NCBI RefSeq assembly: GCF_000633515.1
Contig: NZ_AYMP01000010.1
Location: 124,001-188,000, forward strand
From: Morganella morganii H1r
Lineage (GTDB): Bacteria; Pseudomonadota; Gammaproteobacteria; Enterobacterales; Enterobacteriaceae
Length of the DNA stretch: 64,000 nucleotides
Reading direction: 5' to 3'
Both the position numbers and the translations under genes were made by a program. This document shows positions 29,301 through 34,667 of this stretch, piece by piece. The notes beneath the pieces are model-generated. The model did not search any database and was not told the DNA's origin. It saw only the letters and a program-made list of their open reading frames with translations. Numbering within the stretch: the stretch's first letter is position 1; the number at the start of each line of letters is the position of its first letter.

Positions 29301-30374
29301 GTTGTGACCGTCACGCTGACAGGTGATGCCGCAACAGCGACTATCACAAATGTGAAACTCAACGGTGCGTTGACACGGAAGATTGCCAACGGCACGGATT
29401 CTTTTGAATTTATTGCCGAAGTCCGTGATGCGAACGGCAACGCGGTGAGTGGTGTGACCGTTAACTGGACCAGTACGGCCGGTACTTCAGCTAAATTATC
29501 TGAGACTTCACAGCAGACCGATGCAGCGGGTAATGCGACTGTCAAACTGACCAGTACCAAGACACCGGTCTATGACATTGTGATCAGTGCTGCACAGGGA
29601 AGCCAGACGGTTAAAGCGGATAAGGAAGTTTCCTTTGAAGAGCTGTTCTCAACGTCAGTGCTGGTGATTGATGCGATTGCAGCCGGAGATAAGCCGGTTA
29701 ACGGAGCACACGTTAAGATCTTCTCGGTAGATGGAACAGAATTGCTGTTCGAGACGACAACGGATGCAACCGGTAAGTTTAAGGTCGATCTGGTTGGCGG
29801 AAAGTATGCAGTTAAGATCACTGCGAATAATTACGACGACTACGATGACTTTATGGTCGTGAAGAGCGGTGCGGATACCAACTTTAAGTTTGCGCTATCT
29901 CCGGCGCTGGGCACAGAGTTCGGCCGTATTATTCTGCAGTGGAGTGAAGCACCTAACGATCTGGATGCGCATTTACTGGTTCCGCCTGTCGGGGGAGGAT
30001 CAAGAATCCATGTTTACTACCCTTCCGGCTCTAAAGATCCGGCGGGTGCGGATGCATCACTGGATAAAGATCAGCAAAGTCCACCCGGGGTCGAAACGAT
30101 TACGATCAGGAAAGGGCATAAGGGGACTTATACCTACTTTGTTAAACGCTACTCCGCAGGTGCTGATGCTAAATTATCAACAGCGAAAGTCTTGCTTTTC
30201 CTGAATAAGGATTTAGTCCTGAAGTCAGGAACATCCAGGATGATGAGTTTTGATGCACCGGATGTGGTTGTACCTGCGAAAGCACAATGGATTGTATTTG
30301 ATATTATTGTTGATGAGAATAATGAGGTTCAGGTAGTACCAAAAGGAACGGTAACATCAGTTGAGCCAACTTAA
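20340..30374 (+). CDS. Giant inverse autotransporter adhesin 2 (intimin/invasin-like), 19 tandem Ig-like repeats
   Basis: Outer-membrane adhesin of 3344 residues. Residues 1 to about 765 (signal peptide, GMPFPM-containing periplasmic segment, inverse-autotransporter barrel at about 180-445, first Ig-like domains) are nearly identical to adhesin 1. Three further diverged Ig-like domains lead into nineteen 102-residue Big_1-type units (1066-3003; core PLxIVANNTTTSxLKLTLKD). One diverged Ig-like domain follows. A C-terminal cap unlike adhesin 1 comes last: a carboxypeptidase-regulatory-like beta-sandwich (about 3105-3190, with TTTDATGKFKVDLVGGKYAV), then a domain with RIILQWSEAPNDLDAHLLVP and IHVYYPSG (about 3193-3344). 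The cap is at the far tip and is the likely ligand-facing part. GGGGATG precedes the ATG; a terminator follows. Confidence 0.95.
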   Translation: MPVTSYYSKTKRVTAYLLLFLQLFFPVSTATLSVAQAAEQNDALIMSETFDGLNALMDTSQAPLPKPQDGKTTSGSKLSGEGFTVEMPSGSEYGVMPAGSNNGFISGQNGMPFPMSVSTLPDPANPAPRDNTVRTDDIFSALPTLGLPDISPEDDAAQSEARLAGNASQAGQILSADDAVDASLGYVRGIGENLLNQQVNDWLNQVGHARIQFGSNKTGDADVLVPLIDNPNSLFFSQIGLRANEERTTTNLGLGYRQYEDGWMWGVNSFYDYDITGSNSRVGVGGELWANYLKFAANGYFRVTDWHQSTLHEMRDYDERPANGFDIRAEGYLPDYPQVGAFAKYEQYFGDGVSLASTTSSGELKSNPSVSTLGLSYTPFPLITFKGQTSRGDSNDSQVGMELSYRFGVPLSQQLDTDNVDLMRNLAGNRYDFVDRNYNIVMQYRKQELLRIALPPALHGEAAQTHPVTVSVLKAKYGLKSLRWSAPELLANGGEIRQTGLTTADITLPEYVFMDRNGGPQGYRVTVVGEDNEGNPSNTAEMWVNVIPSVETVTQLTVTPNQSLVANNRDQFTAVALLQNDKGEVLADKAVTFSVSGLKNPEGVTIYDADGNSGQTLTVISGPDGMATVKIISKSAGKGLLKAKMRNGNSRTESIVYIADLSTAKIKTLELTNNKAVADGQAKNIAVATVTDQFDNQVENFPLTARADNGATVTDPNQQTDDNGQVTIRFSSETAGDSKLVVEGTGTSKSVTSQFVADISTAKIQSAVVTQDGAKADGKAKNEVLVTVTDSRNNPLAGAPVTIKVPGTARYQTQPVSGLTDSRGQLRVSISNTKAGSDNYTFSINGDDAVRALKFVADETTATITDASLVIVTNNQKADGAAANSVRATIVDAYNNPVPGIAVQFVTDHGALPSQMQINTDADGNALFELTNTRAGNTKVTAQVNTKSASKTVMFTADSSTAEILASNLTITADNSAADGTSVNSVKAIVTDAQGNVVPYVAVLFTADNGASPASQSLLTNEQGEVTFSLTSTRAVQVAVKAKINTSEPSVTVTFKADSANPDAQKSSLTADPMTIVADGQTTSTLHFILKDRQGNLIPGQTVVFGTALAGTTVSGTTENPDGTYTATLKGVKAGDAKVSITLNGKAFAVTPVTVKLTADNGNLSGDKSQLTAVPDTIVADGKTSSTLTLSLKDANDNAVSGQEVVFSTTLADTVFSAVRDNADGTYTATLKGTKSGTAKIKVTVNNAVLAVAEVSVKLTADSGNLDKGKSSLAAVPDTIVADGNTTSAITLTLRDVNNNPVAGQTALFSTTLKDTTFGTVTDNQDGTYTATLKGTKSGNAQISVTLNGKAFAVAPVTVKLTADSSNLDKDKSSLTAAPLSIVANDTATSSLTLTLKDGNDNPVPGQTVLFSTTLGGTTFSGVTDNRDGTYTATLKGKTAGDAALKVTVNGAVLTVAPVTVKLTADSGNLDKDQSVLEASPLSIVANDTTTSALKLTLKDANGNLVSGQTVLFSTTLGGTTFSGVTDNQDGTYTATLKGKTAGDAALKVTVNGTELPVAQVIVTLTPDSTNLDKNKSSLTAAPLSIVADDASVSDLKLTLKDANGNLVPGQQVLFSTTLGGTTFSGVTDNHDGTYTATLKGTKAGDALLTVTVNGAVLEVAPVTVKLTADSGNLDKDQSVLEASPLSVVANDTTTSALKLTLKDGNGNLVSGQTVLFSTTLANTTFGTVTDNQDGTYTATLKGKTAGDAVIKVTVGGNPLDVAPVTVTLTPDSTNLDKNKSSLTAVPLSIVADDTSVSDLKLILKDANGNLVPGQQVLFSTTLGGTTFSGVTDNHDGTYTATLKGTKAGDALLTVTVNGAVLEVAPVTVTLTADNGNLDKNQSVLEAAPLNIVANGTAESTLKLTLKDVNGNLVSGQVVQFTTTLADTTFSGVTDNRDGTYTATLKGTKSGDAPLTVIVNGTGLAVAPVTVTLTPDSANPDKDKSVLTAAPLTIVADDTATSSLKLTLKDTYGNLIPGQTVLFSTDLADTTFSTVKDNHDGTYTATLKGTKSGTAALKVTVNGAVLEVAPVSVKLIGDKDHLDEDKSSLTAAPLSIVANNTATSSLTLTLKDVNDNPVIGQTVLFSTDLADTTFSAVKDNQDGTYTATLKGTKAGNALLKVTVNGAVLDVAPVTVKLTADSGNLDKNKSSLTAAPLSIVANNTTTSEVKLTLKDANGNLVSGQTVLFSTTLANTTFGTVTDNQDGTYTATLKGKTAGDAVIKVTVGGNALEVAPVTVTLTADSSNLDNDKSVLEATPLSIVADDATESTLKLTLKDVNGNLVSGQTVLFSTTLGGTTISAVKDNQDGTYTALLKGKTAGAAEIKVTVGGNALEVAPVTVTLTPDSSNLDEGKSSLTAVPLTIVANNITESALTLTLKDVNGNLVPGQTVLFSTGLADTTFSGVTDNQDGTYTATLKGTKAGNALLKVTINGAVLEVAPVTVKLIGDQDNLDKGKSALTADPLTIVANNTTTSLVKLTLKDVNDNPVTGQTVLFSTGLANTTFGTVTDNQDGTYTANLQGKTAGAAVIKVTVGGTELEVAPVTVTLTADSSNLDKEKSLLTAVPLTIVADDATESVLTLTLKDGNDNLVAGQTVLFSTGLADTTFSAVKDNQDGTYTATLKGTKAGDALLKVTVNGAVLEVAPVTVKLTADSSNLDKNKSVLTADPLTIVANNTTMSALKLTLKDANGNLVSGQTVLFSTDLADTTFDTVVANPDGTYTTTLKGTKAGDALLKVTVNGTVLEVAPVTVKLTADSSNLDKNKSSLTAAPLTIVANNTATSEVTLTLKDAYDNPVAGQTVLFSTTLANTTFGTVTDNHDGTYTATLKGTKAGDAEIKVTVGGNVLEVASVTVKLTADSSNLDKDKSVLTATPLTIVANNTATSALKLTLKDANDNPVAGQTVLFSTTLGGTTFSGVTDNQDGTYTATLKGKTAGDAPLTVTVNGTEMPVAVVTVTLTGDAATATITNVKLNGALTRKIANGTDSFEFIAEVRDANGNAVSGVTVNWTSTAGTSAKLSETSQQTDAAGNATVKLTSTKTPVYDIVISAAQGSQTVKADKEVSFEELFSTSVLVIDAIAAGDKPVNGAHVKIFSVDGTELLFETTTDATGKFKVDLVGGKYAVKITANNYDDYDDFMVVKSGADTNFKFALSPALGTEFGRIILQWSEAPNDLDAHLLVPPVGGGSRIHVYYPSGSKDPAGADASLDKDQQSPPGVETITIRKGHKGTYTYFVKRYSAGADAKLSTAKVLLFLNKDLVLKSGTSRMMSFDAPDVVVPAKAQWIVFDIIVDENNEVQVVPKGTVTSVEPT
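23535..29348 (+). repeat. Nineteen tandem 306-bp repeats inside adhesin 2
   Basis: Nineteen copies of a 102-codon Ig-like unit. The Lys codon that opens unit 1 is at 23535 and that of unit 19 at 29043, exactly 18 times 306 bases, so spacing is codon-exact along 5.8 kb. Units 5+6 and 7+8 form a second-order duplication of 612 bases: units 5 and 7 share QSVLEASPLS and units 6 and 8 share SVSDLKL. Such arrays are prone to recombination and assembly collapse. Confidence 0.93.
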
Positions 30375-30409
30375 TAAGAAAGGTTACTATTAATCAGTAA
30401 CAATAATAA

Positions 30410-30447
30410 AAGCCACAGGCAGAAATGTCTGTGGCTTCTTTATTTTG
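30410..30447 (+). terminator. Rho-independent terminator after adhesin 2
   Basis: A 9-bp stem AAGCCACAG / CTGTGGCTT with a 10-base loop is followed by CTTTATTTT, 36 bases after the adhesin 2 stop. It closes the adhesin 2 transcript as a single-gene unit. Confidence 0.85.
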
Positions 30448-31313
30448 TGATAACGATATGATTATGGTTAATTATCTTGGTGGTTATTGATTTATATGAA
30501 TAATGTTCTGGTTTTGTCATCTGATTTAGTATTATTTTAAGGAGTAAAATTTTAATAATATGTTGTAAGTACGTATTCCATTTTGTGGCAAAGGTAATAA
30601 AAAATGCTTATTTTGTAACAGAGTGCTTCAAACGTAATCGCGAGAGGAGTGGGCGGGATATTTAGGATAAATCGTATTTATTGTGTAAAAACAGTCACTT
30701 CAATTTAACTTACTGATGTAATTAGTAAATTTGACTTATTATGCTATTTTTTAGATATGGATAAATTTTTATTGATAGGTTTAAGCTATTGTTAGATTTG
30801 AATGGAGAGGTGAATAAAAATTTGCACACACCGCCATAAGTCATTTACTCTTTACATGAAAATAAAATAACGTATATAAAGAGGGCTATTAACGATAACA
30901 GGTAATGGCAGCAAGATGATCATCCGGACCATTTTGTAATACCAATTCCCCCTGTGATAAAAAGAAATACAGCTGAAATGTCAGTGACGATAATGTTTAT
31001 CCATACACGGGATAGCAGAGAGCATTAATCTCTGCTGCTGTGATATTGTGATCAACAAAATAGTTAACTATTTAATTATTTAGCCACTAAACAATATGAA
31101 TGCTGAAAATAATATTTTTACTCTTATGTGGAGTGTAAATGTATTATCACGCTAATTATTTAACTAAAGAAGGAGGTGTCTTAAACAAGTATTCAATATA
31201 TTAGTTTATCTTTTCAGTGATTATTATTATTTCACATGGCATATAAAACAGAATATATGTTGTTTTATTTATAAAATAGCAGTCAGAGTGTAATGTAGTC
31301 GTCAGGAGGATTT
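30448..31313. other. AT-rich intergenic region upstream of MrpJ-type copy 2, no gene seen
   Basis: About 870 bases of strongly AT-rich DNA. I found no convincing reading frame, RNA gene or repeat. It resembles the AT-rich stretches in front of the other two MrpJ-type genes (10345-10974 and 41340-42626), a shared layout that may mean silencing and conditional activation. Confidence 0.5.
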
Positions 31314-31622
31314 GTGATTAAAAATATTCATCCTATTTCCAGTGTAATAGGCCAGGCTCTTAAAAATAAACGCCGACAGCTCGGGTTATCAGGTATTGAA
31401 CTTTCAAAAATTTTAAGCATCAGCCAGCAACAGATATCCCGTTATGAAAGAGGTGTGAATTGCTTTAACCTGGACATGCTTATGCGTTATTTTGCTGCTT
31501 TGCAAATGACACCAAACGATGTTAATAATTTATTCTCTGTATTAGGCAGCTATTACCATCATAAGGTCGGTGAGCATGAAGGAAGAATAGAACCCTCATA
31601 CTGTCATGATTACAGAAAATGA
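31314..31622 (+). CDS. MrpJ-type XRE-family helix-turn-helix regulator (copy 2)
   Basis: A 102-residue regulator with a single Cro/C1-type helix-turn-helix: QALKNKRRQLGLSGIELSKI followed by LSISQQQISRYERGVNCFNL, the MrpJ signature. Translation starts at GTG (31314) preceded by a strong CAGGAGGA 5 bases upstream. It is followed after 130 bases by the orphan adhesin N-terminal module. By family knowledge such proteins repress flhDC and alter adhesin expression; the target here is not known. Confidence 0.88.
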   Translation: MIKNIHPISSVIGQALKNKRRQLGLSGIELSKILSISQQQISRYERGVNCFNLDMLMRYFAALQMTPNDVNNLFSVLGSYYHHKVGEHEGRIEPSYCHDYRK

Positions 31623-31752
31623 TTTAAACAATAATAAAATATATTTATACATAAATAATGAATGAAATCATTATGATGGGGATATCGTAAGTACTTATTG
31701 ATAAATTATTTTATCATCATTAACTCTGAAAATCCGGAGCCGGGACATATTT

Positions 31753-32277
31753 ATGTTTATGTCATATAACACGCTTAATATGAAAAAAATAAGATTATAT
31801 CTGCTGTTTTCTTTACCCTTTATTTTTCCGGTTTCAGTCGCCGTATCGTCTGCAGCAAAGCCGGATATCAGGCAATCTGAGCCGGTGATATCGGAAACAA
31901 TAGAAGGTATCGGGGCGGTTGTTGCCGTGTCTCCGGATTCTCTGAGAAACCGATTTTTATCCGGCAGACGGGGCATGCCGTTTCCGATGGATCTGACCAC
32001 ACTACCGGAACCTGCCGGAAAACTGCCGCCCGGCAGCCGGATCCCGCACAGTGATGTGTTCAGTACATTACCGGCAGTGCCGGTGCAGCGTGATAAATCC
32101 GGTGATCAGTTTTACTCGGATGAAATCGCCGGTGCCTGGCAGGCATTTTTCGATAACGACGGCGATGATATACCGATCAAATTCGATGGCGATCTGGAAA
32201 AAGATCTGAAAAATAATCAAAAAAACAGCGTATTAAATACCAACAGTTATATGGTTATCTATGATGAAAAACCATAG
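31753..32277 (+). CDS. Free-standing homologue of the adhesin N-terminal (pre-barrel) module
   Basis: A 174-residue exported protein that aligns without gaps to the first residues of both giant adhesins. The signal core YLLFSLPFIFPVS falls at the same position as YLLLFLQLFFPVS. PVISETIEGIGAVV matches ALIMSETFDGLNAL, and FLSGRRGMPFPMDLTTLPEP matches FISGQNGMPFPMSVSTLPDP. SDVFSTLPAVPV matches the adhesin segment DDVFSALPTLGL. Resemblance stops before the beta-barrel; the last about 60 residues are polar and acidic and end at a normal stop. The start was chosen because the ribosome-site context (CCGGGACATATTTATG) also mirrors the adhesins. It could be a remnant of a third adhesin or a functional periplasmic factor. 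Confidence 0.8.
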   Translation: MFMSYNTLNMKKIRLYLLFSLPFIFPVSVAVSSAAKPDIRQSEPVISETIEGIGAVVAVSPDSLRNRFLSGRRGMPFPMDLTTLPEPAGKLPPGSRIPHSDVFSTLPAVPVQRDKSGDQFYSDEIAGAWQAFFDNDGDDIPIKFDGDLEKDLKNNQKNSVLNTNSYMVIYDEKP

Positions 32278-32345
32278 GTTTATCTTATGCATCTCTGCTC
32301 AGGTATATTTTATTATTACTTATAACCGTAATATCAGGAGGATCT

Positions 32346-32531
32346 ATGATTTTTGATGATATGAAAACTGACTTGGCAGATATTATGAAGAAATTTGTAA
32401 AACGGAAATGTCATATTAAATATCACTATGATGCAGATAATGTTATTTTTTATATCGATGAAGAGAATGGTATGCGTATCCAGATCAATATAAATTGTAT
32501 CAGTGATATGCCGGTATACCAGCAAGCATGA
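32346..32531 (+). CDS. Small protein of unknown function (61 residues)
   Basis: A 61-residue polar protein (MIFDDMKTDLADIMKKFVKR...) with a very good ribosome-binding site, AGGAGG 5 bases before the ATG. I do not recognise it. It has no signal peptide; an N-terminal amphipathic helix is followed by short beta-like stretches (YHYDADNVIFYIDEENGM). It lies between the orphan adhesin module and the bactofilin gene, 13 bases before the latter's first likely start, so it is probably cotranscribed. Confidence 0.6.
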   Translation: MIFDDMKTDLADIMKKFVKRKCHIKYHYDADNVIFYIDEENGMRIQININCISDMPVYQQA

Positions 32532-32544
32532 TGACGCTGAACGA

Positions 32545-33180
32545 ATGAAAATACATTTATATTTATACGGTCTCTGGTTTCTCTGGGGAGAAATACTGAT
32601 AGCCATTATCTCTTCCGGGAGAGAATTGTATTTTCATATGAGTATGTACGTGTTGCTTCTCTTTATATTATTTTTCATCACAACAGGAAGGCGTTTTTTT
32701 ATGGCATTATTCAGACAAGACGATAAAAAAGATAAAGTAAATAAAGCAGAATCTGTGAAGGCGGAACAGGCAAAAGCAGAACCGGTAAAAAATGAGCCGG
32801 CGGGTAAGAGTATTACTATCGTGGGAACAGGTTGTGAAATAACCGGTGATATGACCCCTGGAGGTAATATCGAAATATACGGAAAAGTAAAAGGGAATAT
32901 CAATGCCGGCGCATTTAAAGTTTCCGTTATGGAAAAAGGGGTTATTGAAGGTGATGTGACTGCAGAACATGTTGCCGTTAATGGCATTATGATGGGAACC
33001 TGTAATGCCAAAAATACGGAAATCCTGCAAAAGGGTGAACTGAATGGTATTTGCCGGACTGAAGTATTTTCCATTATTACCGGCGGGCGTTTTACCGGCC
33101 AGTCCGAGCCTTATAAAAGCCATAAAGTCACCCCTGAAGCCATTGTTGCCGGTAAAGAAAAGACAATAAATCAAAAATGA
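32545..33180 (+). CDS. ccmA: CcmA-like bactofilin with N-terminal membrane anchor and internal start
   Basis: Bactofilin: a polymer-forming beta-helical cytoskeletal protein. From the ATG at 32545 (MKIHLYLYGLWFLWG) the product has 211 residues with two hydrophobic segments (about 4-22 and 33-50). A second ATG at 32701 (MALFRQDDKKDK) is preceded by AGGAAGG and would give a soluble 159-residue form. A Lys/Glu/Ala-rich linker leads to the bactofilin core (ITIVGTGCEITGDMTPGGNI, EIYGKVKGNI, GVIEGDVTAEHVAVNGIMMG). From memory, CcmA of Proteus mirabilis, which affects cell shape and swarming, is also described as long membrane-bound and short forms. The sequence here fits that. The first start has only a weak ribosome site. 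Confidence 0.75.
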   Translation: MKIHLYLYGLWFLWGEILIAIISSGRELYFHMSMYVLLLFILFFITTGRRFFMALFRQDDKKDKVNKAESVKAEQAKAEPVKNEPAGKSITIVGTGCEITGDMTPGGNIEIYGKVKGNINAGAFKVSVMEKGVIEGDVTAEHVAVNGIMMGTCNAKNTEILQKGELNGICRTEVFSIITGGRFTGQSEPYKSHKVTPEAIVAGKEKTINQK

Positions 33181-33217
33181 TCGTTACCCCGGCACACTAT
33201 TAACGGATAAAGGAAAA

Positions 33218-33556
33218 ATGAAAATATATTCCCGGTTTTTGATAGCCTTATTTTTTATCCCGTTACTTTGTTTTGCGGAAACACCGTCGCAAAATATTGA
33301 GTTGTTGAATATAAAAGCGATACAGGGAGAAACAAATGCCCAGTTTTTACTGGGAACACTGTATCTCACCGGACGTTATGGTGTGAAAAAAGATATTGAA
33401 AAGGGAAAGTATTATTTGCGTATTGCGGCCGGAAAGGGCGATTCAGATGCAAAACGCTTTTTAGCGCTTCAGTATTACAATGAAAAAGACTATTTTGCAT
33501 TTCTTACTCTGTTTTATGAATATTGCAGAGATGTTATTGAACAGAATTCTGAATGA
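33218..33556 (+). CDS. Exported Sel1-repeat protein
   Basis: A 112-residue protein with a signal peptide (MKIYSRFLIALFFIPLLCFA, cut before ETPSQ) and about two Sel1-like (TPR-related) helical repeats: QGETNAQFLLGTLYLTGRYG, then VKKDIEKGKYYLRIAAGKGD and SDAKRFLALQYYNEKDY. Sel1 proteins are adaptors for protein-protein contacts. AAAGGA lies 5-6 bases before the ATG. It starts 37 bases after the bactofilin gene, likely in the same unit, and ends at a bidirectional terminator. Confidence 0.8.
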   Translation: MKIYSRFLIALFFIPLLCFAETPSQNIELLNIKAIQGETNAQFLLGTLYLTGRYGVKKDIEKGKYYLRIAAGKGDSDAKRFLALQYYNEKDYFAFLTLFYEYCRDVIEQNSE

Positions 33557-33572
33557 CAAAAACCGGGTTTTA

Positions 33573-33604
33573 AAAAGGCTTGTATTGAATGCAAGCCTTT
33601 TTTA
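33573..33604. terminator. Bidirectional terminator between convergent genes
   Basis: Stem AAAAGGCTTG / CAAGCCTTTT with A-rich and T-rich flanks on both sides, so it can end transcription from the Sel1-repeat gene (plus) and from the lipoprotein gene (minus). Confidence 0.85.
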
Positions 33605-33605
33605 T

Positions 33606-34007
33606 TTACGAACCGGCATTCAGGCTGGATTTCTTTTTGATTGAGCGGAATGCGCTCAGTTTGATATCGCTGCATACCTTACCGAGTTTTATCGTCAGAC
33701 TGTTTCTCATATAAATTTTAATATCATTATCCATGATGCTTTCATTTTCCCGCAGGAAATTAAACTCGTTCATGACTTCGCCGTATTTTCCGGATAATAC
33801 CCGGTAATCACCGGCATTGGTTTTGCGCAGCAGATACATATCATCAATACAGCTGTTACTGGTGGAATTCTGTGCCGGTGCAGGGAGTAATTTTACCGGC
33901 TCTGCCACTGGTTGTGCGGGCTGAGGTGATATTTGCCGTGATGCGCTGGTACAGCCGGACAGCGTGGTCAGTAATCCCGAAATCAGAATTAATGTTTTAA
34001 AACGCAT
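33606..34007 (-). CDS. Small lipoprotein, paralogue of the one at 11456-11935
   Basis: A 133-residue lipoprotein with signal MRFKTLILISGLLTTLSGC (lipobox LSGC, cysteine at residue 19) and a Pro/Gln-rich linker. A C-terminal domain of about 80 residues begins SCIDDMYLLRKTNAGDY. It holds ESIMDNDIKIYMRNSL and GKVCSDI. Spacing of both cysteines, the IMD-x-D motif and the Y-G-x-x-x-x-x-x-F block equals that in the lipoprotein at 11456-11935. Function is not recognised. It is monocistronic and convergent with the bactofilin/Sel1 unit, and sits at the far right end of the adhesin locus. Confidence 0.82.
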   Translation of the reverse strand: MRFKTLILISGLLTTLSGCTSASRQISPQPAQPVAEPVKLLPAPAQNSTSNSCIDDMYLLRKTNAGDYRVLSGKYGEVMNEFNFLRENESIMDNDIKIYMRNSLTIKLGKVCSDIKLSAFRSIKKKSSLNAGS

Positions 34008-34611
34008 GAGAACTCCTCTGGCGGGTATATATTGTATCGGATTTTAAGAACAGAGAGGGCTATACCTTAAAGTATGTCTGCGGTGTTTGTATATGAATAG
34101 AGTGTGACGAAATAAACATAATAATATGGTATTTATCTTTACTGTTATAGTGATAAATATAAAGATAGTTATATTTTTATATATTAAATATGGCATGGTG
34201 CTGAATATTAATCAGTGCAGGCAGAAGATATCATTGTATACACGTTAAAAGAGTGATAATAAACATAATATTATAAACGGAAAGGATAAGATGGTTATAT
34301 ATAACCGGTATTTTTCCGCAGAGTAAACAAAAAAGTCTTTTTCTCAGGCGGTGTTGTTGTATCGTGACAGGAAACTGTCTTTTCCGGAACGGAAAACAGC
34401 CTTTTACGATTCATCAGCAGGATAAGAAAAAACAGATAGTTACAATCAGGCGGGTGACTTTCTGATGGGGATAGTGTGATGCTTAAAGATGTGTTTTTCA
34501 GCTTCCGGATTGTGCTGATGTACCCGCCCGTGGTTGATTTGAATCTGACCGGTATTTTGATCTGCTGTTCACAGACAGGCCGCTGCCGTTTGAGGAATCG
34601 TTTTACCGGAG
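34008..34611. other. Intergenic region with a possible degraded reading frame
   Basis: About 600 bases, AT-rich to about 34430, presumably holding the promoter of the leftward lipoprotein gene. At 34479-34616 a 45-codon frame (starting MLKDVFFSFRIVLMYPPVVD) is open. In another frame just downstream RPLPFEESFYRRIKKG reads like protein too, so this may be the frameshifted end of a lost gene. I could not identify it. Confidence 0.3.
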
Positions 34612-34644
34612 AATAAAAAAAGGCATCCGCCCCCGGATGCCTTT
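34612..34644 (-). terminator. Terminator of the ahpCF unit
   Basis: Stem AAGGCATCCG / CGGATGCCTT with a short C-rich loop; on the minus strand it is followed by TTTTTTTATT. It lies 24 bases after the ahpF stop. Confidence 0.88.
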
Positions 34645-34667
34645 GGGTACAACAGCTGAACAGCGGA

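Noticed and set aside
23535-29348. Regular repeats that could suggest a CRISPR array or satellite DNA
   Set aside because: The unit is 306 bases, in frame and codes for a recognisable Ig-like domain; there is no short repeat/spacer pattern and no cas gene.
15340-29560. Many evenly spaced minus-strand open frames of about 90 codons within the adhesin genes
   Set aside because: They recur at the 306-base period of the Ig-like repeats and are antisense shadows of the coding strand; no ribosome sites and no independent family signature.
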